A stretch of DNA of 52,499 nucleotides from Bradyrhizobium macuxiense (GCF_001542415.1 NZ_LNCU01000096.1:1-52499); one strand, 5' to 3'. Shown: positions 34,829-43,486, counted from the stretch's first letter. Notes: generated from the letters alone by a model not told the origin. Numbers and translations are program-made.

Positions 34829-35142
34829 GTGTGGCCCTCCTCGTTGCTGAATTGTGGTTTCGCGCTGATAGCGCGCAGTGCGCGTCGGAAAGACGCGTCC
34901 GGAAAAATCCTGAAGCCATCGGTTCTGCAGAGCTGGGCCGGCGTCAGGAAACCAAGACGTATCAGGCCTTATTTGATTCGGGGCTTCGCTGACTACGCCG
35001 CGTCCCCTCAAAAGAGGCCACAATTCGCCTCGGTGAGGCAAAAAGCGGCGCGGTTGTAGGCGGGTTTGCAACGTCCTTGACTAACGGGAGGAGGGCCTTT
35101 ATGCCCTCGGTCCTGCGCGGATCAATCCGGTGATCGGCATCC
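34829..35142. other. hupB upstream region and tRNA-Asp promoter region
   Basis: This 314-base gap lies between divergent hupB and tRNA-Asp. Two small hairpins lie in the hupB leader: CGCGCT/AGCGCG (34861-34875) and CGCGTC/GACGCG (34881-34897). A tRNA promoter sits at 35077-35105. No gene is seen. Confidence 0.5.
35077..35105 (+). promoter_or_regulatory. Promoter of tRNA-Asp
   Basis: TTGACT (35077-35082), an exact 17-base spacer, and TATGCC (35100-35105) form a good housekeeping promoter ending 37 bases before the tRNA. Confidence 0.5.
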
Positions 35143-35219
35143 GCGGGAGTAGCTCAGTTGGTTAGAGCGCCGCCCTGTCACGGCGGAGGCCGCGGGTTCG
35201 AGTCCCGTCTCTCGCGCCA
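35143..35219 (+). tRNA. tRNA-Asp (anticodon GUC)
   Basis: A 77-base tRNA with encoded CCA. Acceptor arms GCGGGAG/CTCTCGC pair with one G-U, D-arm AGCTCAGTTGGTTAGAGC, and anticodon stem CCGCC/GGCGG enclosing CTGTCAC, giving GUC. The discriminator is G, as required for aspartate. Confidence 0.97.
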
Positions 35220-35391
35220 GTTTTTTCAATAACTTAGCAGCCTGATCCGATCGTGGCGCTCCCTGAGCACCGCTGATTGCGTGCGTCTTCCCAGCCTGGT
35301 TCCCCTGCAACCTGAGCGTCAATCCGATCAACTTGATTCAGTTGTCCTGGTTCGCACCCGCCTGAGACGGGACGCGACGATCTCCAAGAAC

Positions 35392-36698
35392 TCAGGACGC
35401 GGCGGCAACGACAGCGTTGACCGGCTGAGCCGCCCGCTCCGGTTCGTACGCCAGGGCCGGGCGCCATTCGGGCGTCAGCCACCACAGCAGGAACAGCAGC
35501 GCAATTCCGTTCGAGAGCAGCCCGGTCGTGAGCGGCACGTTCATGACCGTCTGAACGGCGATACCGGATGAGACGGCGATGAAGCGCGGCGGCAGGTGGT
35601 GCGAGACGGTCGATCCGATCGACAGGATCAGGCCGCAGACGAACGCCGCCACCGGGGCGAACACGACACCGGCCGAGGCGATGCCTTCCGTGGCCAGGAA
35701 GGAGGCGTTGAAATTGCCGTCACGATAGACCGCTGCGAGCTCCGGGCCGAGTTCGCCATATGAGCAGCCGATCAGATGCCGCACGACGGAAATCTGACAG
35801 AAATGGGTCAGCTCTCGGTGCGCGAAGAAGTCGGCGTAGTGATCGAGTGCAAGCGAGGGAACGGCGATGAAGCGCAGGTTGATGGCGCTGAACAGGAAGT
35901 AGTTCTTGTCGGCGACGAGAATGGCGAAAGCCGCCAGGCCGATGATGATCGGGATCAGGAGCGCGAGTACGGTAGCCAGCCGTGGGCTGAAGTAGCTATA
36001 GAGGCAGAACAGGAACGGAATCAGATCGGCAGCAGAAGCACGGTCTTGTTGTTGACGACCGGATAGAGGCAGAGGGCGAACAACAGCACGCCGGCCGCCT
36101 GTGCCCATCGCTTTCGCGTCGCAAAGTATGCGAACAGATAGGGCAGAACGGCTCCGATGATGATCCCGATGAGATAGTTTAACAGCGCCGGCCGCGCGAT
36201 GGCGCTCCGGGCCGCCCCGTATGGATCGCCAAAGCTCGTGCCATAGGACGTATCAATCATCAGCACGACGCACGACGTTCCGAGCAGAACCGCGACGATG
36301 CGGTTCATGACCGCTTCGGACAGCTCAGGCCGCCAGATCGCGAAATCCGTGAACAGCAGAGGCAGCATCGCCGCGGCGAGTGCCGCGATCATGGCCCAGC
36401 GCGCGATGGCATGAGGATAGTCGAACTCGCTGAAGAAGCTCAGCCAGATGAAGCCGAACACGGCCGACAGCAGGAAGAAGGCCACGATATAGCTGAAGCA
36501 GAATCTCGCGACGACAAATGCCGGGACAAAGACAATCATGACCGCGGTGCCGAGCACGGCCTGCGCGGTGATGCTGTCGGAGCGCCAGAAATGCATTGCC
36601 GGGAAGGCGTGCCCGCAGGCGATCAGCGACACGATGCTGACGATGAAGAACCCGGGGATCGTGACCCCGAGAACCAAGTCATCGCGCGTCAGTTTCAT
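35392..36698 (-). pseudogene. Multi-pass membrane protein split by a frameshift (polysaccharide polymerase-like)
   Basis: Two reverse-strand frames together make one polytopic membrane protein of about 435 residues. The first (36698 to 36021) starts MKLTRDDLVLGVTIPGFFIV and stops just after NNKTVLLLPI. The second continues with LIPFLFCLYSYFSPRLATV and ends at 35392. A missing base at about 36024, restoring CCG ATC CTG ATT, would join them as PILIP with no loss. There are about ten hydrophobic spans with a larger loop near FFAHRELTHFCQIS, and a late ATEGIASAGVVFAPVAAF span reminiscent of O-antigen/oligosaccharide polymerases (Wzy type); that family link is a guess. Either the gene is broken or the sequence has an error. 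Confidence 0.65.
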
Positions 36699-37041
36699 CC
36701 GCCGGTCCAGTTCCGTAGAACCCGTGACAGTTAGCCAGCAACGTCAAGCGAGGCAAGTTAAGCTAGTTCAAGCCTTTTGTTTCTGTGTTTCTGAACGCCG
36801 GGCCGGCAAGCTCACAGATTTGATGGACGGCAGAACGGATTTCGCGCTCAAGCCCGTGATTGTCCGAGGGCGCCAGCCTCGGCCGGATGATGCTGTTCGG
36901 TCGTTTCGGTGCTGCGTGAACCGCGTTGGCAACGAGTGATTCGACTGTCCGAATTAGGCGGCCGCATCGGATGGGCATGCGTGCGCCCGAGGTGAGACGA
37001 TCTTTGGGGGCCGGGGGGCGGAAGCCGCGCGGCGCGCGCTC
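36699..37041. other. Gap without recognisable features
   Basis: About 343 bases upstream of the frameshifted membrane gene and downstream of a small reverse-strand gene. Short frames exist on both strands but lack a ribosome site or family resemblance. It should contain the membrane gene's promoter, which I cannot place. Confidence 0.4.
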
Positions 37042-37233
37042 TCACGCAAAGAATGCGGCGATCACGTCGACGTCGGATTGGCCGGCGGTGCTGCCGCGCA
37101 GGTCGGCGTCGATGACGCGTCGGCAGGCGTCGACCGTGTGGATGTCACCCAATTCGTTGGCTGCCTCGAGGATCGACCAGATCGTGTCCATCGGGATGTG
37201 GCTGGGCGCGGCGAGTTGCGGATCTGACAGCAT
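37042..37233 (-). CDS. Small hypothetical protein, 63 residues
   Basis: I do not recognise a family. The ATG at 37233 gives MLSDPQLAAPSHIPMDTIWS, then SILEAANELGDIHTVDACRR, a likely amphipathic helix, and ends DVDVIAAFFA. It has no signal peptide or membrane span. It starts 14 bases after the zinc-ribbon gene stops, on the same strand, so the two are probably one operon. The helix resembles small rhizobial proteins of unknown function, but this is only an impression. Confidence 0.6.
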   Translation of the reverse strand: MLSDPQLAAPSHIPMDTIWSILEAANELGDIHTVDACRRVIDADLRGSTAGQSDVDVIAAFFA

Positions 37234-37247
37234 CGGTCGGACCGGGG

Positions 37248-37448
37248 CTAGAATTCGAACAGGTCGCGGCCGCGCTGCGCGAGGACGTGCAGGTCCGCCA
37301 CGGTGCCGCGGACAGCGCTGCATTGGCGGCACTCGATGATGGTGTCGTCGGAGGCGTTCACTGGATCGGTCGGCTTGATCGACAGGCTGCCGCAATCGGT
37401 GCAGACGATCTTGAAGCCGGTGGTAACGATTTGCTGCTGCAAATTCAT
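37248..37448 (-). CDS. Small zinc-ribbon protein, 66 residues
   Basis: Hypothetical cytoplasmic protein. The ATG at 37448 gives MNLQQQIVTTGFKIVCTDCG followed by SLSIKPTDPVNASDDTIIEC and RQC. Two CxxC pairs, CTDC near 16-19 and CRQC near 40-43, form a classic zinc ribbon, and RGTVADLHVLAQRGRDLFEF closes the protein. A longer frame to 37535 has no family support. Zinc ribbons this small often bind nucleic acid or a protein partner; none can be named here. It is upstream of the 63-residue gene in the same unit. Confidence 0.68.
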   Translation of the reverse strand: MNLQQQIVTTGFKIVCTDCGSLSIKPTDPVNASDDTIIECRQCSAVRGTVADLHVLAQRGRDLFEF

Positions 37449-37588
37449 TGTGGCCTGAGCCCCTGTTGATACCGACGCTACACAACAACTTTTAAGACTG
37501 GGATCGTGGAGCGGTTCGCAATCGAGTGACCGCATTAGGGCGCCGTTAATGGAGGCGCTGACGGCTGGTTGGGTGTCGCCAACAAAAA

Positions 37589-37606
37589 GGCCGCCCCAAG
37601 GCGGCC
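37589..37606 (-). terminator. Terminator of the 67-residue protein gene
   Basis: GGCCGCC (37589-37595) and GGCGGCC (37600-37606) pair around CCAA. On the reverse strand the stem is followed by TTTTTGTTG, 29 bases past the stop. Confidence 0.8.
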
Positions 37607-37634
37607 GCTTTGTCTGGCGAAGCCTGGGAAATCT

Positions 37635-37838
37635 TTAGCGGACGGTCGATGTGCCCGAAGACGTGATCGCGACCGGCTTGCCGGCCTTGATGATCTGCGT
37701 GGTCTGGGCGGTCTGGGTGAAGTCCGCGTTGTTGCGGGCCGAAATACCGAAAGCTGCAACCGCGATGCCGGCCACAAGCGCGACGACCACGATCTTGAGG
37801 TGGGTCGCGCGGTCCGCTGAATTGATCGAGTGGTTCAT
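37635..37838 (-). CDS. Small single-span membrane protein, 67 residues
   Basis: Hypothetical protein. The ATG at 37838 follows GGAGGCGACC. The N-terminus MNHSINSADRATHLK is cytoplasmic-like and positive, one membrane span follows (IVVVALVAGIAVAAFGISA, about 16-34), then a polar outside tail with NADFTQTAQTTQIIKAGKPV. It has its own terminator and probable promoter. I recall similar short proteins in Bradyrhizobium genomes but no function. It is a credible gene because of the strong ribosome site, hydrophobic profile and terminator. Confidence 0.75.
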   Translation of the reverse strand: MNHSINSADRATHLKIVVVALVAGIAVAAFGISARNNADFTQTAQTTQIIKAGKPVAITSSGTSTVR

Positions 37839-38028
37839 GGTCGCCTCCGGGCGTCTATGCGCCATCTGTTGGCGATAGTGGTAAGCGCCATCTGTTTCCG
37901 GATCGTTTCGTGGGACTGGCGAAATGGTTTCGTCCCACCGGTGCATTGGTTTCGCCGTGCCTTGCGCAGCGCGGTCGCAGGCCCGAAACTGGCGCCAGGC
38001 GCAGAGAGCGTCTGGGAGAAAAATAATA

Positions 38029-39051
38029 ATGAAAACAATGAGTATGACCCGCAGGGGTCTCTTGGGAACGGGCTCTGCTGTCGTCGCCGCGGCAGTCCTC
38101 GGTAAACCGGCTCTTGCCGCAACCGAGTTCGACTTCAAGCTCGGCGTCAACACCCCGGAAACCCATCCGTTGACAATCCGGCTGGTCGAGGCCGCCAAGG
38201 CCGTTGGCGCGCAGTCGTCGGGCCGGGTCAGCATCACGGTCTTCGCCAACAGCCAGCTCGGCGGCGATCCCGAAATGCTGTCGCAGGTCCGGGCCGGCGG
38301 TATCGAGCTATTGGCCGCGCCCAGCATGACGCTGTCGACGCTGGTGCCCCTGTCGGGGCTTCCCAGCATCGGTTTTGCGTTCCAGTCCTACGATCAGGTC
38401 TGGGCGGCGATGGACGGCGGCGTCGGCGACCTCGTGCGCGATGCGATCACCAAGACCGGCGTCGTGCCGCTGAAGAAGGTCTGGGACAACGGCTTCCGCC
38501 AGATCACCTCATCGTCGAGCCGAAAGCTCAACAGCGTCGACGATCTCAAGGGCTTCAAGATCCGCGTGCCCGTGACCGCGCTCTTGACCTCGCTGTTCTC
38601 CGGCCTCGGCGCGCTGCCGTCGAGCATCAGCTACAGCGAGCTCTATTCTGCGCTGCAGACCCACATCGTCGAAGGGCAGGAGAATCCGCTGGCGCAGGTG
38701 TCGACCGGAAAGCTCTACGAGGTGCAGAAGTACTGCGCGCTGTCGAACCATTGCTGGAGCGGCTACTGGGTGCTCGGCAACCGCCGGGCCATGGCAAGCC
38801 TGCCGCCCGATCTGCTCGAGATCATCAATGCTGCGTTCGACGCGGCGGCGGTGAAGGAGCGGGCCGATCTCGTCGAGATGGATCGCTCTTTGCAGGCCGA
38901 GCTGTCGGACAAGGGCATGACGTTCAGCAAGCTCGATCACGCGCAGTTCAGGGCCGCATTGGTAAAGGCCGGCTTCTACACCCAGTGGCAGAAGACCTAC
39001 GGCGCGGAGGCCTGGGCGATGCTGGAGAAATACACGGGCAAGCTGACCTGA
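38029..39051 (+). CDS. TRAP transporter solute-binding subunit (DctP type), orphan
   Basis: Periplasmic binding protein of 340 residues for a TRAP transporter. The ATG at 38029, preceded by GGGAG, gives a Tat signal: MTRRGLLGTG at 6-15 and AVLGKPALAA cleavage region. The mature part shows TRAP marks: LTIRLVEAAKAVGAQSSGRV, NSQLGGDPEMLSQVRAGGIE, and LKGFKIRVPV with the Arg that usually binds the ligand carboxylate. YSALQTHIVEGQENP follows as in DctP. No DctQ or DctM membrane subunit gene is nearby, so the transporter partner is elsewhere or lost. The ligand is probably an organic acid. Confidence 0.93.
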   Translation: MKTMSMTRRGLLGTGSAVVAAAVLGKPALAATEFDFKLGVNTPETHPLTIRLVEAAKAVGAQSSGRVSITVFANSQLGGDPEMLSQVRAGGIELLAAPSMTLSTLVPLSGLPSIGFAFQSYDQVWAAMDGGVGDLVRDAITKTGVVPLKKVWDNGFRQITSSSSRKLNSVDDLKGFKIRVPVTALLTSLFSGLGALPSSISYSELYSALQTHIVEGQENPLAQVSTGKLYEVQKYCALSNHCWSGYWVLGNRRAMASLPPDLLEIINAAFDAAAVKERADLVEMDRSLQAELSDKGMTFSKLDHAQFRAALVKAGFYTQWQKTYGAEAWAMLEKYTGKLT

Positions 39052-39186
39052 GCGCGTCGTTGCGTATCACCGCTGGCATCGTGCGCGTGATTACCTGTCG
39101 CGTAATCGCGCGCACGATCTCCCTCTGCAATGATCGGTTTGTCGGTGGCGCCAACGCTGCCGCTCGATCCGCAAGGGAGACGCGAG

Positions 39187-40092
39187 ATGAATCGTCGAAC
39201 GGTCCTGGAAGCAACGTTGCTCGGCACGGCAATGGCGGCGGCAGCGTCGGCGGCCGCGCAAACTGTCGCGCCGCTGGCCGCGCGCGCATCGTGCGTGACC
39301 GCGAAGGACGGCACCTCATTGTTCGTGCAGGATTGGGGCTCGGGCCGGCCGGTGCTCTTCCTGGCCGCCTGGACGTTCAACTCCAGCATCTGGGGCCACC
39401 ATATCGTCGCGCTCAACGCCAAAGGCTATCGCTGCGTCGCGCCGGACCGGCGCGGGCACGGCCGGTCGGACATGCCGGCGACCGGATACGATCTCGAGAC
39501 GCTGACCGATGATGTCGCGGCCGTCATCGAACAGCGCGACCTGCATGACGTCACGCTGGTTGCCTATTCGATGGGGTCGATCGAGGCGGTCAATTATCTC
39601 GCCCGCCACGGCTCGGACCGGATCGCGCGGCTGGCGCTGGTGGCGCCGACGACGCCATTCCTCATGAAGACGGAGGACAATTCCGACGCCGTGCCGAAGG
39701 CTGCGATCGACGCACAGCTTGCCGAGATTGCGCAGGACTATCCGGGCTGGCTCGCCGCCAACGAGGCGCCGTTCTTCATGCCCGATACGCCTGACGTCAC
39801 CCGGGCGTGGATTAGGGAGATGATGTTGAACGTGCCGTTGCCGGTGGCGCTGGGCTGCCGCAAGACGATTGCCTTTGCCGACGTTCGTGCGGCCGCGGCC
39901 GGGATCGACCGTCCGACGTTGATCGTGCAGGGCGACAAGGACGCCAGCGCGCCGCTGGAGCTGACCGGCGCCAAAACGGCGAAGCTGATCGAGGGCAGCA
40001 AGCTGAACATCTATTCGGGCGCACCGCATGCGCTGCCGCTGACCCACAGCGAGCGTCTCGTGTCCGACCTGCTCGCCTTCATGGCAAGCTGA
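39187..40092 (+). CDS. Secreted alpha/beta hydrolase
   Basis: Serine hydrolase of 301 residues. I start at the ATG at 39187 (MNRRTVLEATLLGTAMAAAA), which gives a signal peptide; the earlier frame start at 39130 has none. The nucleophile is S128 in VAYSMGS, the acid is in VQGDKDAS, and the base is His in GAPHALPLTH. The oxyanion region reads GRPVLFLAAW and the PDRRGHGRS block is typical of non-heme chloroperoxidase-like and esterase members. It lies downstream of the TRAP binding protein and converges with an MFS/Rieske unit, so it may release an acid from an ester; that is inference. Confidence 0.9.
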   Translation: MNRRTVLEATLLGTAMAAAASAAAQTVAPLAARASCVTAKDGTSLFVQDWGSGRPVLFLAAWTFNSSIWGHHIVALNAKGYRCVAPDRRGHGRSDMPATGYDLETLTDDVAAVIEQRDLHDVTLVAYSMGSIEAVNYLARHGSDRIARLALVAPTTPFLMKTEDNSDAVPKAAIDAQLAEIAQDYPGWLAANEAPFFMPDTPDVTRAWIREMMLNVPLPVALGCRKTIAFADVRAAAAGIDRPTLIVQGDKDASAPLELTGAKTAKLIEGSKLNIYSGAPHALPLTHSERLVSDLLAFMAS

Positions 40093-40103
40093 GACCGTCA
40101 GCT
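40087..40103. terminator. Hairpin across two convergent stop codons
   Basis: AGCTGA (40087-40092) and TCAGCT (40098-40103) pair around a 5-base loop and contain the stops of the hydrolase (+) and the MFS gene (-). This repeats the layout at 33104-33127. Confidence 0.4.
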
Positions 40104-41390
40104 CGCTCGCGCGATATCGGCGCGGATCCAGCGCGCCGCCCACACGAAGAGCAGGGCGCCGAGCATGGTCGTGACCGCTGCCGACAGCAGCGAGTAGCGC
40201 ACCGCGTCGGCGCCGTAAGTGTCCTTTAGGGCGTCGTTGATCATGCCGACGGCGAGCGGGGCGACGCCCTGGCCGAAGCAGGTGGCGGTGAGCAGCACGA
40301 TTGCCGAGGCCAGCGCGCGCATGCTGGGTCTCGCGACGGTCTGGGCGATCGCGAAGATCGGCCCGAGATGGAAGCCGACCAGGAACGAGGTCAGCGCCAG
40401 CGTCGCGACCATCAGCGGGAAGCTCGGCGTCAGCATGCACAGTGCGAAGACGGGGCCGGCGAGGCCGGACATGATGGCCGGCGCCCATAATTTCCAGCGG
40501 TCGTCGCGGCGGCTGATCCGCGCCACCACGATGCCGCCGACCAAGGTGCCGGCCATGCCAGCAAGGCCTTTGAAGGTGCCGGCATAGGTGCCGATCTCGG
40601 CGCTCGTGAGGTGATGGATGCGCGCCAGGAACGGAGGAATCCACACCGCTGTCGCGTAGTTCGTATACGTCGTCAGGCAGAAGCCGATCAGCACGATGAT
40701 GAAGCTTGGCTGCGAGCCGAGAAAATGCAGCGTCGGGCCGATCGGTTCGGCCTTGAACGTCTCGGCCACCGCGCCGCGCGCCGGTTCGGCGATGGTCAGC
40801 CACAGTACCGCTGACAGCGCGACGCCGGGCAGGCCGGCGGTGAAGAACGCCATCCGCCAGCCGTAGTGCTGGTTGACATAGCCGCCGATGAAATAGCCGA
40901 GGAAGACGCCGAGATAGGTGCCGATCGCGTAGATGCCGAGCGCGCGCGGACGTTCGTCCTTGTCGAAGAGGTCCGCGATCATGGATTGCGACGCCGGCGT
41001 GCCCGCGGACTCGCCGACGCCGACCCCGATGCGGGCGAGCGCCAGTGTGGTGATGCTGGAGGCCGTGCCGCAAAGATAGGTCATCGCGCTCCAGAGTGCG
41101 AAGGCGCAGGCGACGATGTTGCGGCGGTTCATCCTGTCAGCCATCCGTGCGATCGGAATGCCGAGCAGCGAGTAGGCGAGCACGAACCCGAAGCCCGCCA
41201 GGAGCCCCATCATGGTGTCGCTGAGGGCAAACTCCTTCTTGATCGGCTCGATCAGCACATTGAAGATCGTGCGGTCGAGGAAGTTCAGGGCGTAGACGAT
41301 CGTGAGCAGCCCGAGCACGTAATAGCGCCGCGCGGCAGGCCGTGCAGCATCCTGTGAATGCGCGGCGGCCTGCGGCGCGAGATCGACCAT
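40098..41390 (-). CDS. MFS transporter
   Basis: Inner-membrane transporter of 430 residues, about 12 spans. I start at the ATG at 41390 (MVDLAPQAAAHSQDAARP); the upstream extension is not conserved-looking. The first span includes VYALNFLDRTIFNVLIEPIK, and GIPIARMADRMNRRNIVA is motif A. RIGVGVGESAGTPASQSMIA in span 4 is characteristic of the Spinster-like branch often found with Rieske oxygenase genes. It follows the Rieske gene by 44 bases on the same strand, so it probably moves the Rieske substrate. Confidence 0.92.
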   Translation of the reverse strand: MVDLAPQAAAHSQDAARPAARRYYVLGLLTIVYALNFLDRTIFNVLIEPIKKEFALSDTMMGLLAGFGFVLAYSLLGIPIARMADRMNRRNIVACAFALWSAMTYLCGTASSITTLALARIGVGVGESAGTPASQSMIADLFDKDERPRALGIYAIGTYLGVFLGYFIGGYVNQHYGWRMAFFTAGLPGVALSAVLWLTIAEPARGAVAETFKAEPIGPTLHFLGSQPSFIIVLIGFCLTTYTNYATAVWIPPFLARIHHLTSAEIGTYAGTFKGLAGMAGTLVGGIVVARISRRDDRWKLWAPAIMSGLAGPVFALCMLTPSFPLMVATLALTSFLVGFHLGPIFAIAQTVARPSMRALASAIVLLTATCFGQGVAPLAVGMINDALKDTYGADAVRYSLLSAAVTTMLGALLFVWAARWIRADIARAS

Positions 41391-41434
41391 GGCTTCCCTC
41401 GAATTCTTGTTTTTTGTCTGATTGAGCGCGGGCC

Positions 41435-42625
41435 TTATGCCTCGCGGATATAATTCCCGGCTTCGAATTCGACCGGCCTGGCGCCGGCGTCGAACGACAC
41501 GCCGATCGGGTTGCGGCCCGCCGCCAGTGCCTCGAGCTGATCGGAGAGCATGCGGCGGATCATCAGGATGCCGCGGTCGCTCTGGCCGAAATGCTCCTCG
41601 GAATGAACCGTCATCGGGCCCTGGCCGACCTGCGCCTCGTAATCGCCGGGAAACTGCTGATGCTCGGCTTCCGTCATGTCCCACCAGAATTTGCCGTTGA
41701 ACTTCGAGCGCATGCGGCCGATGTCGCCGGCGTTCTTGACGCGGCCCGCGACATAGATGCGGAACGAGGTGTCGTCGATCGGCAGGGTCCAGCCGATCGA
41801 TTCGACGCGGGCGAACTGGGCGACCCGCGGATTGGGCACCACGCGCAGCGTGGGGAGGGCGGCCTCGGTGACGCGATAGAACACGCGGCCGTCGTCCTGC
41901 TTGCGGATCGAGCGCACCGCGACGCCGCGCGGCGACATCTCGAACTTCACCTCCGGCATCGAGGCCATCATGTTGGTGAACTGCGGTCCGCTGAATGAGC
42001 CGTGCAGCACCGGCACGTGGTAGGGGTCGACCACGTTCTCGAAATGCTGCAGCCAGTTGCAGGGGATAATTGCAGGTCCGCCGCCGCCGATCGAGGAATC
42101 ATCAGCCTCGACGAACTCGCCATCGTCCATGGTCTCGAGACATTCGTAGTGCGGCAGCACCGGTTTTTTCTCGGCGGGGCCCATATAGGCGAAGATCAGG
42201 CCGTAGCGCTCCTGCACCGGATACCAGGGCTGGCGCACCTTGTCCTTGAAGCGGCCGCCGTCGGGCTCGCAGGGCTGTTCGAGGCAGTGGCCTTCGGCGT
42301 CGAACTTCCAGCCGTGATAGCAGCAGCGGATGCCGTCTTCCTCGACCTTGCCGTAATAGAGCGTGGTGCCGCGATGGCAGCAGCGCGCATGCAGCAGGCC
42401 GACCCGGCCATGCTTGTCGCGAAAGAGGATCAGGTCCTCACCGAGCGCGCGCACTTTTCTGGGGATATCGGTGGCGTCGCCCGCGAGGCCTATCGGGTGC
42501 CAGTAGCGGCGCAGCAGTTCGCCCATCGGCGTGCCGCGGACGACCGAGGTGAGCTCGGTCCGGGTGGCGGACGGCTTCATGGCATAGGCGGTGCCGAGGT
42601 CGCGGTCGCGCTGGGTGATGGTCAT
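41435..42625 (-). CDS. Rieske non-heme iron oxygenase, alpha subunit
   Basis: Oxygenase of 396 residues resembling phthalate/vanillate-type ring hydroxylases. The Rieske cluster is bound by C82, H84, C101 and H104 (CCHRG and CCYHGW). The mononuclear iron site is D200-P-Y-H203 with H208 in NVVDPYHVPVLHG. The ATG at 42625 follows GGAGGGAACAGC. These enzymes need a separate reductase; none is in this window. It is first in a unit with an MFS gene and divergent from a MarR regulator with tandem operators. Substrate unknown, probably an aromatic acid or ether. Confidence 0.94.
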   Translation of the reverse strand: MTITQRDRDLGTAYAMKPSATRTELTSVVRGTPMGELLRRYWHPIGLAGDATDIPRKVRALGEDLILFRDKHGRVGLLHARCCHRGTTLYYGKVEEDGIRCCYHGWKFDAEGHCLEQPCEPDGGRFKDKVRQPWYPVQERYGLIFAYMGPAEKKPVLPHYECLETMDDGEFVEADDSSIGGGGPAIIPCNWLQHFENVVDPYHVPVLHGSFSGPQFTNMMASMPEVKFEMSPRGVAVRSIRKQDDGRVFYRVTEAALPTLRVVPNPRVAQFARVESIGWTLPIDDTSFRIYVAGRVKNAGDIGRMRSKFNGKFWWDMTEAEHQQFPGDYEAQVGQGPMTVHSEEHFGQSDRGILMIRRMLSDQLEALAAGRNPIGVSFDAGARPVEFEAGNYIREA

Positions 42626-42668
42626 GCTGTTCCCTCCTGCCGCGGGCTCAGGCGCGCGCGATCAACCT

Positions 42669-42710
42669 GTTGACCAAGTCAACGATAGATCGATGACAAT
42701 GTCAACGATA
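42669..42710. promoter_or_regulatory. Tandem MarR operator
   Basis: GTTGACCAAGTCAACGATA (42669-42687) and GATGACAATGTCAACGATA (42692-42710) are near-identical 19-base copies spaced 23 bases apart. Each is a palindrome of TGAC-N3-GTCA type. They lie between the divergent Rieske and MarR genes. Confidence 0.68.
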
Positions 42711-42755
42711 TCCATTAGCTTGGCAGCGGGCGACTTTGTTGGCAGAGGTTGGCCG

Positions 42756-43271
42756 ATGACCGAGAAACTGAAGACTGGAAGGGCTGGCACGCCCGAGTTC
42801 GTCGTGGACGCGGAACTCGCGCCGATCACCGCCATGATGTCGTCGCGGCTGATGGTGCTGGCGAACCTGCTCAGGCGCGGCGCCATCCTGCGCTACAAGC
42901 GCCTGACCGGGCTGTCGTCGGTCGAGTTCGGTCTGGTCGCTTCGCTCGGCCGGCGGCCGCCGATGAGCGTGGTGCGGCTCGCGGAAGCCGTGGGTATGGA
43001 CAAGGGCCAGATCAGCCGGGCGCTCGCGGAACTGGTTGCGCGCAGGCTGGTGGCGAAGTCAGCCAACCCGCGCGACAACAGGGAGACGCTGGTGTCGCTG
43101 ACCAAGGCAGGGCTCGCCGCGCATGATGCCATCGTCGCCGGTGCGCATGAGCGCAATCGCCATCTGCTGGAACAGCTCAGCCCGCAGGACCTGGAGTTCC
43201 TGCTTGGCCATATCGACCGCCTGATCGGGACCGCTGCCGAGATGCTCGCTGCCGAGAAAGAGCTGGGCTGA
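42756..43271 (+). CDS. MarR-family transcriptional regulator
   Basis: Winged-helix regulator of 171 residues. I start at the ATG at 42756 (MTEKLKTGRAGTPEFVVDAE); the longer frame runs back through the operator and into the Rieske gene. The DNA-binding part holds LTGLSSVEFGLVASLGRRPP, then VVRLAEAVGMDKGQISRALA as the recognition helix, and the wing NPRDNRETLVSLTKAGL. It ends with a helical dimer part. Divergent position and tandem palindromes suggest it represses the Rieske/MFS unit until an aromatic ligand binds. The ligand is unknown. Confidence 0.94.
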   Translation: MTEKLKTGRAGTPEFVVDAELAPITAMMSSRLMVLANLLRRGAILRYKRLTGLSSVEFGLVASLGRRPPMSVVRLAEAVGMDKGQISRALAELVARRLVAKSANPRDNRETLVSLTKAGLAAHDAIVAGAHERNRHLLEQLSPQDLEFLLGHIDRLIGTAAEMLAAEKELG

Positions 43272-43392
43272 TATGGGGGCCGTGCAGGGCACCACAGCGT
43301 CGCCGCAGCGTTACCTCCATGAGGCAGGTGCGCCGCTGGATTGGGCCCGGAGCCCCCGGGGGACGGCGGTAAAAGCGTCAAAATAGCTTGTC

Positions 43393-43420
43393 TTGCGCCC
43401 CCTGTTGCGCTGCGCTAAAG
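43393..43420 (+). promoter_or_regulatory. Possible nuo operon promoter
   Basis: TTGCGC (43393-43398), a 16-base spacer and CTAAAG (43415-43420) lie 66 bases before nuoA. The -10 form CTAAAG also appears at tRNA-Val. The match is weak. Confidence 0.27.
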
Positions 43421-43486
43421 CCTCAAGAACAATTCCAATCAACGAATCTGCGGCACGTCCGAAACCGCAGCAAGAAGGCCTCGCCG

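Noticed and set aside
35143..35400. tRNA-Asp as an integration site of a genomic island
   Set aside because: No integrase gene and no repeated tRNA 3' end seen downstream.
36021..36108. Programmed frameshift or two overlapping genes in the membrane protein
   Set aside because: No slippery run is seen and the start of the second frame is just out-of-frame translation of the first, so a simple indel is more likely.
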